A DNA stretch of 64,000 nt from Pontiella agarivorans (GTDB taxonomy: Bacteria > Verrucomicrobiota > Kiritimatiellia > Kiritimatiellales > Pontiellaceae): assembly GCF_034531395.1 (NCBI RefSeq), contig NZ_JARVCO010000010.1, positions 868,001-932,000 of the forward strand, in the 5' to 3' direction. Positions 17,601-25,370 of this stretch are shown one piece after another. The stretch's first letter is position 1. The number at the start of each line of letters is the position of its first letter. The notes beneath the pieces were generated by a model. The model saw nothing but the letters and a program-made list of their open reading frames with translations. It did not search any database and was not told the origin of the DNA. The translations under genes and the position numbers were made by a program.

Positions 17601-18575
17601 CTACTGTCCTCGGTAATTACCGGTTTGGAGCCGGGGACGGAATATTGGTTCCGGGCCTGGGCCTCGAATGAAAGCGGCGACTCCTGGGCGAATAGTTCCT
17701 CTTCATTTATTACACCGGATCAGCCGGAACTTGCCTCGGTCGGAGTCACGAATGTCTATGCCGGCTCAGCTGTTTTAAGTGGATCGCTGTCTGGGGGAGT
17801 CGCGGACATCACGCTGGTTTGGGACACGGTGGATCAGGGGTCGACTCTGTCCGCATGGGGAGCCCGTGCGGTGCTTTCGGATCAGCCGATCGGTGAATTC
17901 AGCGGATTGGCTGGCGGGTTGGTCCGGGGGAATACCTATTTTGCCCGTTGTTTTGCGTCCAACACGGCGGGGCAGGTATGGAGCGATGTCATTTCTTTTG
18001 AGGTGGCCGCGGATGCTCCCTCGCAGGTATATGTCGATTTTGGTTCCGCCGGGGACACGTATTCCGATGTCTCAGAACAGTATAATAACGTCAGTGGTTC
18101 GGGATCTCTGGCCGTCGTGGATACGGTTGGCAATGATGCCGGAATTACACTGCAGTATGCGCTTTACGGGGGCACCTATAACTATGCCTCCGGAGGGGAT
18201 CGCGCCGCGGTCGAGGGGATCAGTTCCGATGTGACGACCGATCGTCTCTATGCCGGAACCGGGAACTTTGAAAACGTAGGCGATTTCGGGTGTACCCTGA
18301 CGATTTCGGGACTCAACCCGGCCAACGTCTGCAGCCTCACTGTGCTGCCGAGTCCCACCGGGGTGAGTTCCACCTGGACCCTTGCGACCGGAACCGGTGC
18401 GCCCGATGAATATATCCAGGACTCGTCAACGAGTACCAACGTATTTGAATGGGTGGATATCCTTCCCGACAGCAGTGGAAAAGTTGTGATTACCGGGCGG
18501 GCCTTCAGTAACAGTAAGTGGAAGTCAGTCGGGATCTCCGGCCTGATTATTCAGGCGGTTCCTGCTTCAGAATGA
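14643..18575 (+). CDS. Large multidomain PL8-like lyase with duplicated flanking modules
   Basis: A 1310-residue secreted protein. Signal peptide (about 1-22). An N-terminal module of about 185 residues (VYVDFGPSGDTYSDAAEAYN ... GRAVSNAKWKSVGLSGIILE). A short beta region (about 205-270). A PL8 catalytic part (about 280-900) with NWYNNRISVPLAML, GSYHQHGPQQQFGTYG, WRRLPGTTCDQG and WMNHG. Two fibronectin type III-like stretches (about 925-1110). A C-terminal module (about 1115-1305) that repeats the N-terminal one (VYVDFGSAGDTYSDVSEQYN ... GRAFSNSKWKSVGISGLII). The duplicated module may bind carbohydrate or anchor the enzyme. The ATG at 14643 is chosen because the signal peptide begins there. 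It follows a terminator, so it probably has its own promoter. Confidence 0.85.
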   Translation: MNKIWLWSGFIAVLTTLVQGEVVYVDFGPSGDTYSDAAEAYNNFSWPDSDGLVNISGASSGITLHYQNYGGSYSYASGGDRDAVSGISTNVTKDRMYAGTGNFVNVGEFGYTLTFSGLDPAGTCYVGVLPSPTGISSTWKVTTGTGDTTEYIQDDVTRDNLFEWEHITPDTNGTIVLTGRAVSNAKWKSVGLSGIILEVFPARVTVGFSIENGTNGVVNASGLQRSFAYTLESCTNLAEGNWSDSGRWVSSVETNAWTVDPNDSVQFFRLSERTEEEEREIIRSQIVDFFTGSMSEPDSAVQGLIDTMQADATWADIDYASTRRASWPPGRHLDRLLEMSVAYADPNSVFYQDADLLAKILAGHQHWLDNLYYSLNWYNNRISVPLAMLRSFMMLGDDLPASMYSEARWSVLKDSAMDMTGTNQMNLARKTFLRSFLDNDPEMMATAIEEFWNVLAVTTEEGIQPDGSYHQHGPQQQFGTYGLIFSGAMVEWNEMLRGTSYVAPEGKNEILRNFLLNGEAWIVWNGVMDISALGREIKSGSQVYTWSKLSDQLERMKALDPNYIRAYETALMPTNGIVGHSVFWRSDFAVHRRPDWYSSVKMCSTRVVGTETANDENVSGIHLPDGALYVYQSGEEYQDIGGLWDWRRLPGTTCDQGMDNLEPVGYDKNYGSTDFVGGLTDGTNGVSVMIYKRRELSARKAWFFGEDSVTCLGSGIDGATDGSVLTSVQQSNLNGPVRCSSGSLGAGTNLLAAGEWVHHDGIGYHLLQPFTVHHGEVIGDWKQVNSTFDVGAVTGDVFSVWMNHGRSPVNEEYAYTIYPRAVAEEMDDRIANHGTVVLTNSTALQAIESGAGVFAVFYEAGQLTTVDGFVIETDTPCLVNWNAGVVRVAEPTQTHSALTLTVKGRPYDLILPDGGLAGSPIEFEQVSTPYIRTGSVSGIDMDRATLQADLAFSGDGDCSARIYWGTVDGGTGAWEYAAELGSVSTGLLSSVITGLEPGTEYWFRAWASNESGDSWANSSSSFITPDQPELASVGVTNVYAGSAVLSGSLSGGVADITLVWDTVDQGSTLSAWGARAVLSDQPIGEFSGLAGGLVRGNTYFARCFASNTAGQVWSDVISFEVAADAPSQVYVDFGSAGDTYSDVSEQYNNVSGSGSLAVVDTVGNDAGITLQYALYGGTYNYASGGDRAAVEGISSDVTTDRLYAGTGNFENVGDFGCTLTISGLNPANVCSLTVLPSPTGVSSTWTLATGTGAPDEYIQDSSTSTNVFEWVDILPDSSGKVVITGRAFSNSKWKSVGISGLIIQAVPASE

Positions 18576-18630
18576 CCTTTAGCAACTCCCCGGAACACAC
18601 AGAAAAATGATAAAAATAAGAATAGGAACG

Positions 18631-19779
18631 ATGAAGTTAAAACAATCCATAACTCCGATTGTTGTGTTGGGTTTCGTGCTGAATGCAACTGCGGCCGGAG
18701 CCTCCTCTACGCGCGCATCCGTCGAAATAAAAGCCCTTACACAGCGGGTGGCCGACTGGCAGCTTTCAACCTATGCCGATATGGGGAAATACCGGGCGCT
18801 GCCATCAGGCAAACGTTATCGCTGGCATAATCGCGAACCGCATGATGATAACGACTGGACCTGTGCCGCATTGCATATGGGGCTGTTCCATTTCGGAGAA
18901 ACCGTCGGCGCCCCGAAATACCAGGACTGGCTGAAGGCGCTTTGTGCAAAGAATGAGTGGAAACTACGGGTGCATCCCAAAGGCATTGAACATGCGGACG
19001 ATCATGCTATGGGGCAGGTTTATCTCGACTTTTACAGGCAGTCACATGACCCGGTTATGATTGCGGACCTGCAGTCCAGGTTCGATGCCATCCTGCAGGG
19101 CCCGAACCGCTCTAAAAAGGCGTGGTATTGGTGCGATGCTCTCTTTATGGGGCCGGCAACGTGGGCGCGTCTGGCGAAGCTGACGGGCAACACGGCTTAT
19201 CTCGACTATATGGATCAGCAGTATCACCTGAGTTATGACATGTTGTGGAACCAACAGGACCAGCTGTTTTATCGGGACAATAAACGTAAGGCAAACCGGG
19301 AAGCGAACGGCGCGAATGAATATTGGTCGCGCGGCAACGGTTGGGTGTTCGGTGGGTTGGCCTATATGATTCCCGACCTCCCCGAAACCTGGGACGGCCG
19401 AGCGTTTTACATCGACCTGTTCAAACAGATGGCCGCGGCGCTGAAACGTACGCAGCGCACGGACGGCACGTGGTCGATGAGTATGATGGCCGATGAGTCC
19501 GCATTCCCCGTGAAGGAGATCAGCGGGACGTCATTTTTTGTATTCGGTCTCGCCTGGGGCGTAAACGAAGGGATTCTGGATCGCACAGTGTATGAACCGG
19601 TGATCCTGAAGGGGTGGAATGCCATGGCCGGATGCGTGAATGAGGACGGCATGCCGGGTTATGTTCAGGGAATCGGTGCGGCTCCCGGCGACAGCTATCC
19701 CGATTATACCGAGGTGTATGGTGTCGGCGGTTTCCTGGCTGCCGGGGCAGAAGTCTACCGCATGGCCGGCGGAGAATAA
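18631..19779 (+). CDS. GH105 unsaturated uronyl hydrolase
   Basis: A 382-residue secreted alpha/alpha-barrel enzyme (YteR/YesR family), which removes the unsaturated uronic acid left at the non-reducing end by lyases. Signs of the family are RVADWQLSTY, HADDHAMGQVYLDFY, WYWCDALFMGPATWARLAKL (acidic catalytic region), YWSRGNGWVFGGLAYMIPDL and EISGTSFFVFGLAWGVNEGI. The start at 18631 gives a clean signal peptide (MKLKQSITPIVVLGFVLNAT) with AGGAACG just upstream. The longer frame from 18607 is possible. It has two paralogous copies fused to propeller domains downstream (35656 and 41540) and one unfused at 22872. Confidence 0.9.
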   Translation: MKLKQSITPIVVLGFVLNATAAGASSTRASVEIKALTQRVADWQLSTYADMGKYRALPSGKRYRWHNREPHDDNDWTCAALHMGLFHFGETVGAPKYQDWLKALCAKNEWKLRVHPKGIEHADDHAMGQVYLDFYRQSHDPVMIADLQSRFDAILQGPNRSKKAWYWCDALFMGPATWARLAKLTGNTAYLDYMDQQYHLSYDMLWNQQDQLFYRDNKRKANREANGANEYWSRGNGWVFGGLAYMIPDLPETWDGRAFYIDLFKQMAAALKRTQRTDGTWSMSMMADESAFPVKEISGTSFFVFGLAWGVNEGILDRTVYEPVILKGWNAMAGCVNEDGMPGYVQGIGAAPGDSYPDYTEVYGVGGFLAAGAEVYRMAGGE

Positions 19780-19868
19780 TACGGTACTTTCAGTCAGGGC
19801 GACTTCCGGGAATTAAAAGCTTTTATTAAGCGATTGTTGTATGTGTTCAAATCGTTATGGTTGCGACC

Positions 19869-20924
19869 ATGAAACATGTATTCCTGATTATATTCATATC
19901 GGTTCTCAGTAAGGTATCAGTAGCAGAATATAACGATAAATACGTCGTCGGTTGCAAGCTGCCGGCCGATGCGGTGATTACCTGTCCGGATTCCAATCCG
20001 CTGCGTGATGCATTGCTTCCGGTTCCGGAAACGGCTGTTTTTGAAATGGAGGGTTGGGCGTTGTGGGATCCCTCGCTGATTAAGGTCGGCGATACCTATC
20101 ATCTGTTCTGTTCCCGCTGGTCCAAAGAGGAGGATCATAAGGCGCCACGCGATGCGTGGAAGAAAAGCCATATCATTCGGGCGACGTCGAAGAATTTGTT
20201 TGGGCCCTATGAATTTCAGGAAGTGGTTGCTGAGGCGAAGGACCATCCCTGGGCAAAGCAGGGATTGCATAACCCGAAAATTACGAAAGTCGGAGACCGT
20301 TTTTTGCTGTATCATCTGGGTATTCCCCGGTGGCAGACTGGATTCATGTTTTCTGATTCGGTGGAGGGTCCCTGGACGCCGGTTTCGCAACCGATCGTGA
20401 ATGCAAATAATCCGGCGCTCCTGATTCGTGACGACGGCAGTGCTTATATGCTTTCGAAGTTTAAGAGGGTGAATAAGAAGACCGGACAACGTCAGAATTT
20501 CATGCGCGCACACGAGGCGGCGGATGTTAATGGGCCATACACGACGCTGGGTGATGGCGGTAACCGCCTGCCGTATGATCTTGAACTGGAAGATCCTACC
20601 ATCTGGTGGGCGAATGATCAGTACAATGTGATTTGTACGGACTGGATGGGTAAGGTGACGGGTATTCAGAAATCGGTGGTCTATTATACCTCGAAGGACG
20701 GCATTCACTATGAACTTTATTCAACCCTTCCGGTCTGGTCTCAGAATGATCCGATTCCCATGGAAGGTGGCGATTCACGCACGGTTTATAAAGTGGAGCG
20801 CCCGCAGGTCTATGTGAATGACAACGGGGAACTTGAGGCCTTGCTGGTTTCTGTGGCAAAGGAGCCGGGAAAACATGATTATATTGTGATCCGTCCGGTG
20901 GATCATTTTGTGCCAGCCAATTAA
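19869..20924 (+). CDS. GH43-like five-bladed propeller glycosidase
   Basis: A 351-residue secreted protein with signal peptide MKHVFLIIFISVLSKVSVA. Blade-type motifs are WDPSLIKVGDTYHLFCSRW, HNPKITKVGDRFLLYHLG, NNPALLIRDDGSAYMLSKF and LEDPTIWWANDQYNVICTD, the Asp and Glu spacing expected for GH43/GH117-type propellers. The likely action is removal of a terminal sugar (arabinose, xylose or galactose type), but the substrate is not known. An in-frame ATG at 19857 is an alternative start. Neither has a clear ribosome site. It lies 90 bp after the GH105 stop and 18 bp before the VOC gene. Confidence 0.78.
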   Translation: MKHVFLIIFISVLSKVSVAEYNDKYVVGCKLPADAVITCPDSNPLRDALLPVPETAVFEMEGWALWDPSLIKVGDTYHLFCSRWSKEEDHKAPRDAWKKSHIIRATSKNLFGPYEFQEVVAEAKDHPWAKQGLHNPKITKVGDRFLLYHLGIPRWQTGFMFSDSVEGPWTPVSQPIVNANNPALLIRDDGSAYMLSKFKRVNKKTGQRQNFMRAHEAADVNGPYTTLGDGGNRLPYDLELEDPTIWWANDQYNVICTDWMGKVTGIQKSVVYYTSKDGIHYELYSTLPVWSQNDPIPMEGGDSRTVYKVERPQVYVNDNGELEALLVSVAKEPGKHDYIVIRPVDHFVPAN

Positions 20925-20942
20925 ACTCAAAAGGAACGTCGA

Positions 20943-21335
20943 ATGAAAATTGAGCATTTTGCTTATCAGGTTAAAGATGCGGCGGCGGTATCGGATTGGT
21001 ACTGCGAGCATTTGGGGTTTCAGGTAAAACGCGGGGCGGAAAAACCGTTCCCGGTGTATTTCCTGGCCGATTCCGCCGGCGATGTGATGATTGAAATCTA
21101 CAGCAATCCGTCGGTCCGGACTCCGGATTATGCCTCAATGGATCCGTTGATTCTGCATCTGGCCTTTGTCTGTGATGAAATCCCCGAAACCATCCAACGA
21201 CTGGAAGCCGCCGGAGCAACACGGATTTCGGGTCCCGATCAAACTCCGTCGGGAGACGTACTGGCCATGCTGCGCGATCCCTGGGGGCTGGCGATTCAGT
21301 TGTGCCATCGGGCTGCGTCCATGATTCAGGTATAG
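20943..21335 (+). CDS. VOC (glyoxalase-like) family protein
   Basis: A 130-residue protein of the vicinal-oxygen-chelate fold: MKIEHFAYQVKDAAAVSDWY, a central DPLILHLAFVCD strand and MLRDPWGLAIQLCHR at the end. Metal-ligand positions (His near residue 5, a central His, Glu/Gln near the C-terminus) look kept. The reaction is not predictable. Its place inside a uronate-polymer locus suggests handling of a sugar-derived keto acid or aldehyde. AAAGGAACG is the ribosome site. It probably shares a transcript with the GH43-like gene. Confidence 0.8.
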   Translation: MKIEHFAYQVKDAAAVSDWYCEHLGFQVKRGAEKPFPVYFLADSAGDVMIEIYSNPSVRTPDYASMDPLILHLAFVCDEIPETIQRLEAAGATRISGPDQTPSGDVLAMLRDPWGLAIQLCHRAASMIQV

Positions 21336-21354
21336 AGCGAATCAAAAAATAGCG

Positions 21355-22713
21355 ATGTTTGAAACTCTGCAGGCGTTACTGGAGAATCTGCTGGCCCCCA
21401 TGGTGTCGGTACAGATTTTTTCGGCTATACTGATTTATTTCACGATTGTCCGGAAACGTATTGCGGCGGATTACAAATTGTATGTCTGTTTTTTACTGAC
21501 CTTTATCTTTTTTCTGATCGGCCGGATTCTTCAGGGGGTTTTCGGGTATTCTTCGTTTTATCTCATTCTGTTTGTCCGGATGGGCCTGTTGTTCGGGGTC
21601 GGAATTCCTTCGCTGCTGGTTGCTGCGGCGGTTCAGTCGGGGATAAATCGGTCGAAGGCGTTATATGTCTGGCCTTATACTGTCGGCATCGTAATTTCTC
21701 TGGCTTATATCGTTTTTGCCGATGCGGGGATGCAGGGGATGCTGGTTTCAAAAGAAACGCTGACGTGGCTTCCGTTTCCGGTAACGGTTCGCGTGGCGCA
21801 TAAAATCCAAATAGCCGGTGCGGTGATTATGCTGGTGCTTCCATGTGGCGGTTTGATGATCAGAGAGCTGAAAGAGCGTCGGAACCGGAATCTGTTGGCT
21901 TTTTTGGTCGGCGCATTTTTGTTCGGGGTCTTTTTTGTGGTGGGGACGGTGCTTCCGAAAAGTTACTGGATTTATTATGTCGGTTCGATTTTCAGCGGGC
22001 TGTGTTGGGGCTGGGCCGTTTTTCAGGATATTCGCGATATGAAGGGCCGAATGACGCTTCTGAAGGAAGAGCTGCAGTTTCAGATTCAGTCCGGGCGGGG
22101 AGAGCGGAATTCGGAAATCGAGCGTCTGCTGGATGATCTTGAACAATATTCGCGAGGGAATCTGGGGGTCTATAAAATGCGCATTCGCGAAATCCTCAGT
22201 ATGCTGATCGACACCACAATTGAAGCAGGCGGGGATACCGAGATTTTGCTTCAGCGGAATACCGAGCGCAACAGCGCCATCGAAACGAGTATGGATCCGG
22301 ATGTCATCCGTGAAATGGCCCGCGCAGAGGCGGTAGAGCTTTCGAAAATGATTGCAGAGATTCCTGAACAAAAAAGCAATAAGCTCATTGAGCAGGCTGT
22401 CGCCTATCTGGAAACGCACTTCCGTGAAGATCTGAGTGTGGATGAACTGGCCGAGTCGCTGGGCATCAGCCGTTCGCATCTGATGCGTGAGTTTAAAAAG
22501 GGCACCGGAAAAACGGTAAATCAGTATATGACTGCATTACGGATTGAGCAGGCCAAAAAAGTGCTGGAAACCACTTCAGTAACCGATACCGCTTTTGAAG
22601 TAGGCTACAATAATTCCAACTATTTCAGCACCGTTTTCAAGAAGCAGACCGGGCTCAGTCCGCTTGAATTCCAGAAAACGCTCAAAAAAAGATCTGCCGG
22701 ATCTGAGCTTTAA
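21355..22713 (+). CDS. Membrane-anchored AraC-family regulator
   Basis: A 452-residue regulator. The first 230 residues hold about six or seven hydrophobic helices (for example LYVCFLLTFIFFLIGRILQG and LLAFLVGAFLFGVFFVVG). A charged, probably coiled-coil linker follows (about 235-345). The last 100 residues form an AraC helix-turn-helix pair: LSVDELAESLGISRSHLMRE and DTAFEVGYNNSNYFSTVFKK. It probably senses a signal in or outside the membrane and acts on nearby promoters. It starts 19 bp after the VOC gene. The target gene is not evident from sequence. Confidence 0.85.
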   Translation: MFETLQALLENLLAPMVSVQIFSAILIYFTIVRKRIAADYKLYVCFLLTFIFFLIGRILQGVFGYSSFYLILFVRMGLLFGVGIPSLLVAAAVQSGINRSKALYVWPYTVGIVISLAYIVFADAGMQGMLVSKETLTWLPFPVTVRVAHKIQIAGAVIMLVLPCGGLMIRELKERRNRNLLAFLVGAFLFGVFFVVGTVLPKSYWIYYVGSIFSGLCWGWAVFQDIRDMKGRMTLLKEELQFQIQSGRGERNSEIERLLDDLEQYSRGNLGVYKMRIREILSMLIDTTIEAGGDTEILLQRNTERNSAIETSMDPDVIREMARAEAVELSKMIAEIPEQKSNKLIEQAVAYLETHFREDLSVDELAESLGISRSHLMREFKKGTGKTVNQYMTALRIEQAKKVLETTSVTDTAFEVGYNNSNYFSTVFKKQTGLSPLEFQKTLKKRSAGSEL

Positions 22714-22871
22714 AAGCCGAAAACATTGAGTTTTTTGAGCAGAGCACTTTTTTAGAGGTCCGTTCGGCACAAAATTGAAGGCGTAAAATCGGTACTCGGG
22801 TTATTCCTTCTGCTTTCCGCCCGCAATCTGGTTGCGGGGAATCGTGAACGGGGTAGAAAAGGAATGGATCG

Positions 22872-23999
22872 ATGCAGAAAAGTGCATGTTTAATGGCGGG
22901 CCTGTTGGTCACAGGCCATGCTGTTTTCGCAGAGGTGAAAGAGGCCGACTCTTTCAGAAAACCGGTCATTAAAACCTGTATGGAAAAGGTGGCTGACTGG
23001 CAATACACCCATGAATTTGACGGAAGAAATCTGGCGAAAAAAGGCGATCAGCGTTTCCTCTATTGGATTTATGGGCCGTATGTGAATGGTCTGGTGGCGG
23101 CGGGGCAGGTGACGGGCGATGAAGCGTTCACGCAGCGCGCTGAAACGATGGGGGAACGCGCCCGTTGGGGAGCCCTTCAAGGGGGCTGGGTGGCCAATCA
23201 TCATGCCACGCTTCAGTCCTGGATTGAGCTCTATGAACAGGATCCGGACCCGGTGAAAATTGCCGAAACGGTGAAGTCGCTGGACTTTTATATCGAAAAA
23301 AATGCCGGTGCAGACGACGACATGCGGTTCATCAAAAAGAATGGATATAAATGGTCGTGGTGTGATGCGCTTTATATGTCGCCGCCGGCTTTTGCGCGGT
23401 TGGCGAAGGTGACCGGTGACGAAAAATATCTTGAATTTCTGCACCAATGGTGGTGGACCGCATCGGACTTTTATTTCAGCCCGGAGCATCAGCTCTATTT
23501 CCGCGACCAGACCTTTTTCACCAAAAAAGCACCAAACGGACAACCGGTATTCTGGTGCCGCGGCAATGGCTGGGTGGTCGGCGGACTCGTCCGCGTTCTC
23601 CAGTATCTGGAACCGAACGATCCCATGCGGCCGAAGTATGAAGCGCAGCTGAAGGCCATGCTGGGTACGTTGAAAGAAATCCAGTGCAACGACGGTTTGT
23701 GGCACGGAAGTTTACTGGATCCGATGTCGCCGGATCAGCCTGATACCAGCGGCAGCGGTTTTATTCTGTATGGCTTTGCCTATGCGGTGAATGAAGGGTT
23801 GATTTCAAAGGCCGAGTATATGCCAGTGATTGAAAAAGCCTGGCCGGCACTGTTTTCTCACGTCAGTCCGGAAGGTGAATTTCTCGGGGTTCAGCCGGTG
23901 GGGGACAGCCCGAGAGGTTTTGATCCCGACTATTCAATTCCGTATGGCACCGGCGCATTCCTGCTGGCAGCCAGTGAAGTGTATAAAATGGAGCGATAA
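22872..23999 (+). CDS. GH105 unsaturated uronyl hydrolase (unfused)
   Basis: A 375-residue secreted GH105-like enzyme with signal peptide MQKSACLMAGLLVTGHAVFA. Motifs: KVADWQYTHEFDGRN, WVANHHATLQSWIELY, KWSWCDALYMSPPAFARLAK, VFWCRGNGWVVGGLVRVL and SGSGFILYGFAYAVNEGL. It precedes a BNR_4-type propeller gene by 3 bp, the same pair that occurs as single-chain fusions at 35656 and 41540. It is separated from the AraC gene by about 160 bp and may start its own transcript with the propeller and sulfatase genes. Confidence 0.9.
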   Translation: MQKSACLMAGLLVTGHAVFAEVKEADSFRKPVIKTCMEKVADWQYTHEFDGRNLAKKGDQRFLYWIYGPYVNGLVAAGQVTGDEAFTQRAETMGERARWGALQGGWVANHHATLQSWIELYEQDPDPVKIAETVKSLDFYIEKNAGADDDMRFIKKNGYKWSWCDALYMSPPAFARLAKVTGDEKYLEFLHQWWWTASDFYFSPEHQLYFRDQTFFTKKAPNGQPVFWCRGNGWVVGGLVRVLQYLEPNDPMRPKYEAQLKAMLGTLKEIQCNDGLWHGSLLDPMSPDQPDTSGSGFILYGFAYAVNEGLISKAEYMPVIEKAWPALFSHVSPEGEFLGVQPVGDSPRGFDPDYSIPYGTGAFLLAASEVYKMER

Positions 24000-24002
24000 A
24001 CC

Positions 24003-25367
24003 ATGAAACAAACCCAAACGATATGCTGTTTCCTGATGATGACTGCATTGGCTGTAACCAGTGCTCAGGCAAAAAAAAAGGCGGATCCTGTTGCAGAGTA
24101 TGACCGTACAGCAGACCGGCATGGCTTTACCGTTTTCTTGGAAAACGGAGGATGGTGCTGGTTTCAGGATCCGCGTGCTGTTTTACAGGGCGATTATCTG
24201 GTGATCGGCGGGGTGTCGGGGAACGGTTCCGGTGCGGCTTTAATCGGATCGTACGATCTCAAACAGAACAAACCGCTGGGCCGGTTTGTTGCTAAAAATC
24301 AGTTCAATCGCGATGATCATAATGCGCCGGCGTTTTATGCCCGCCCGGACGGATCATTGCTGGCGGTGTATGCCCGGCATGGTTGGGAAAAGTTTCATTA
24401 TTTCCGGATTTCAACATCGCCCGATTTCACGCAGTGGGGGCCGGAGCAACGGATTCAGCATGCAGCTTTCCTGACGGATAAAAAAGATAAAGTTACCTAC
24501 ATGAACCTTTACAATATGAGTGCCGAAGGGAAGCTGTATAACTTTTACCGGGGGGTGCAGTACAATCCGACCTTCTGCACTTCAACTGATCAGGGCCGGA
24601 CCTGGGGTGAAGATACGCACTTTATTCAGAGCGAAGTTCAGGGGCGTAACCGTCCGTATGCCCGCTATGCCGGCAACGGAAAGGATACGATATACGTCAG
24701 TTTTACCGATGGGCATCCCCACGTTTTCGGAAACAATCTTTATTATGCCGAATTTCGTGGCGGGTCATTTTATCGCGCAGATGGCACGTTGATTAAATCA
24801 TTGAAAACCGCCGGCCCGTTACGTCCGAGTGAGGCTGAGCTGATTTATCACGGGAGTAATGTGAAGGTTCATCAGTCTACGAATGCGGCCTGGACCAGTT
24901 CGATGGTTTTCGATGAAAAAGGTTATCCGCATATCGGATATACGGTGCATCTTTCGGCAAGGGATCTGCGTTATCGGATTGCTTCGTGGGACGGCATAAA
25001 ATGGCATGACCGCGAAGTGGCCTTTGGCGGGAAATGTCTCTACAGGAGCCAGACCAGCTATACCGGGTTGATTACACTCGATCCGAAAGATACTTCGTAT
25101 GTAGTGATCTCAACCGATGTGGATCCGAACAACGGAATGGATAACGGCGGTAAGCACGAGATTTATCGTGCCCGGGTGGGACAGGCGGATAACACGCAAT
25201 CCATCCGATGGGAACCGGTCACGGAAAATTCACCGGTCCGGAATATCCGTCCGGTTATTCTGAACGACGGAATCCGTCGGGTGGTGCTGTGGAACCGGGG
25301 CGACTATCAGAGCTATACCGACTATGACCTCGATACGGTTGGGTATGAAGAAGTGATAGGAGAATGA
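24003..25367 (+). CDS. BNR_4-type seven-bladed propeller, candidate uronate-polymer lyase
   Basis: A 454-residue exported protein (signal peptide to about residue 24). It matches the BNR repeat family PF15892 pattern: GGWCWFQDPRAVLQGDYLVI, NQFNRDDHNAPAFYARPDGS, VTYMNLYNMSAEGKLYNFYR, CTSTDQGRTWGED, RPYARYAGNGKDTIYVSFTD and GHPHVFGNNLYYAEFRGG. Families PL24 and PL25 (ulvan lyases) are propellers of this kind, and a DDHN-type histidine is plausible as catalytic. Its tight link to GH105 fits a lyase followed by removal of the unsaturated end. Activity is inferred. A binding or neutral hydrolase role is possible. Confidence 0.78.
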   Translation: MKQTQTICCFLMMTALAVTSAQAKKKADPVAEYDRTADRHGFTVFLENGGWCWFQDPRAVLQGDYLVIGGVSGNGSGAALIGSYDLKQNKPLGRFVAKNQFNRDDHNAPAFYARPDGSLLAVYARHGWEKFHYFRISTSPDFTQWGPEQRIQHAAFLTDKKDKVTYMNLYNMSAEGKLYNFYRGVQYNPTFCTSTDQGRTWGEDTHFIQSEVQGRNRPYARYAGNGKDTIYVSFTDGHPHVFGNNLYYAEFRGGSFYRADGTLIKSLKTAGPLRPSEAELIYHGSNVKVHQSTNAAWTSSMVFDEKGYPHIGYTVHLSARDLRYRIASWDGIKWHDREVAFGGKCLYRSQTSYTGLITLDPKDTSYVVISTDVDPNNGMDNGGKHEIYRARVGQADNTQSIRWEPVTENSPVRNIRPVILNDGIRRVVLWNRGDYQSYTDYDLDTVGYEEVIGE

Positions 25368-25370
25368 CTC

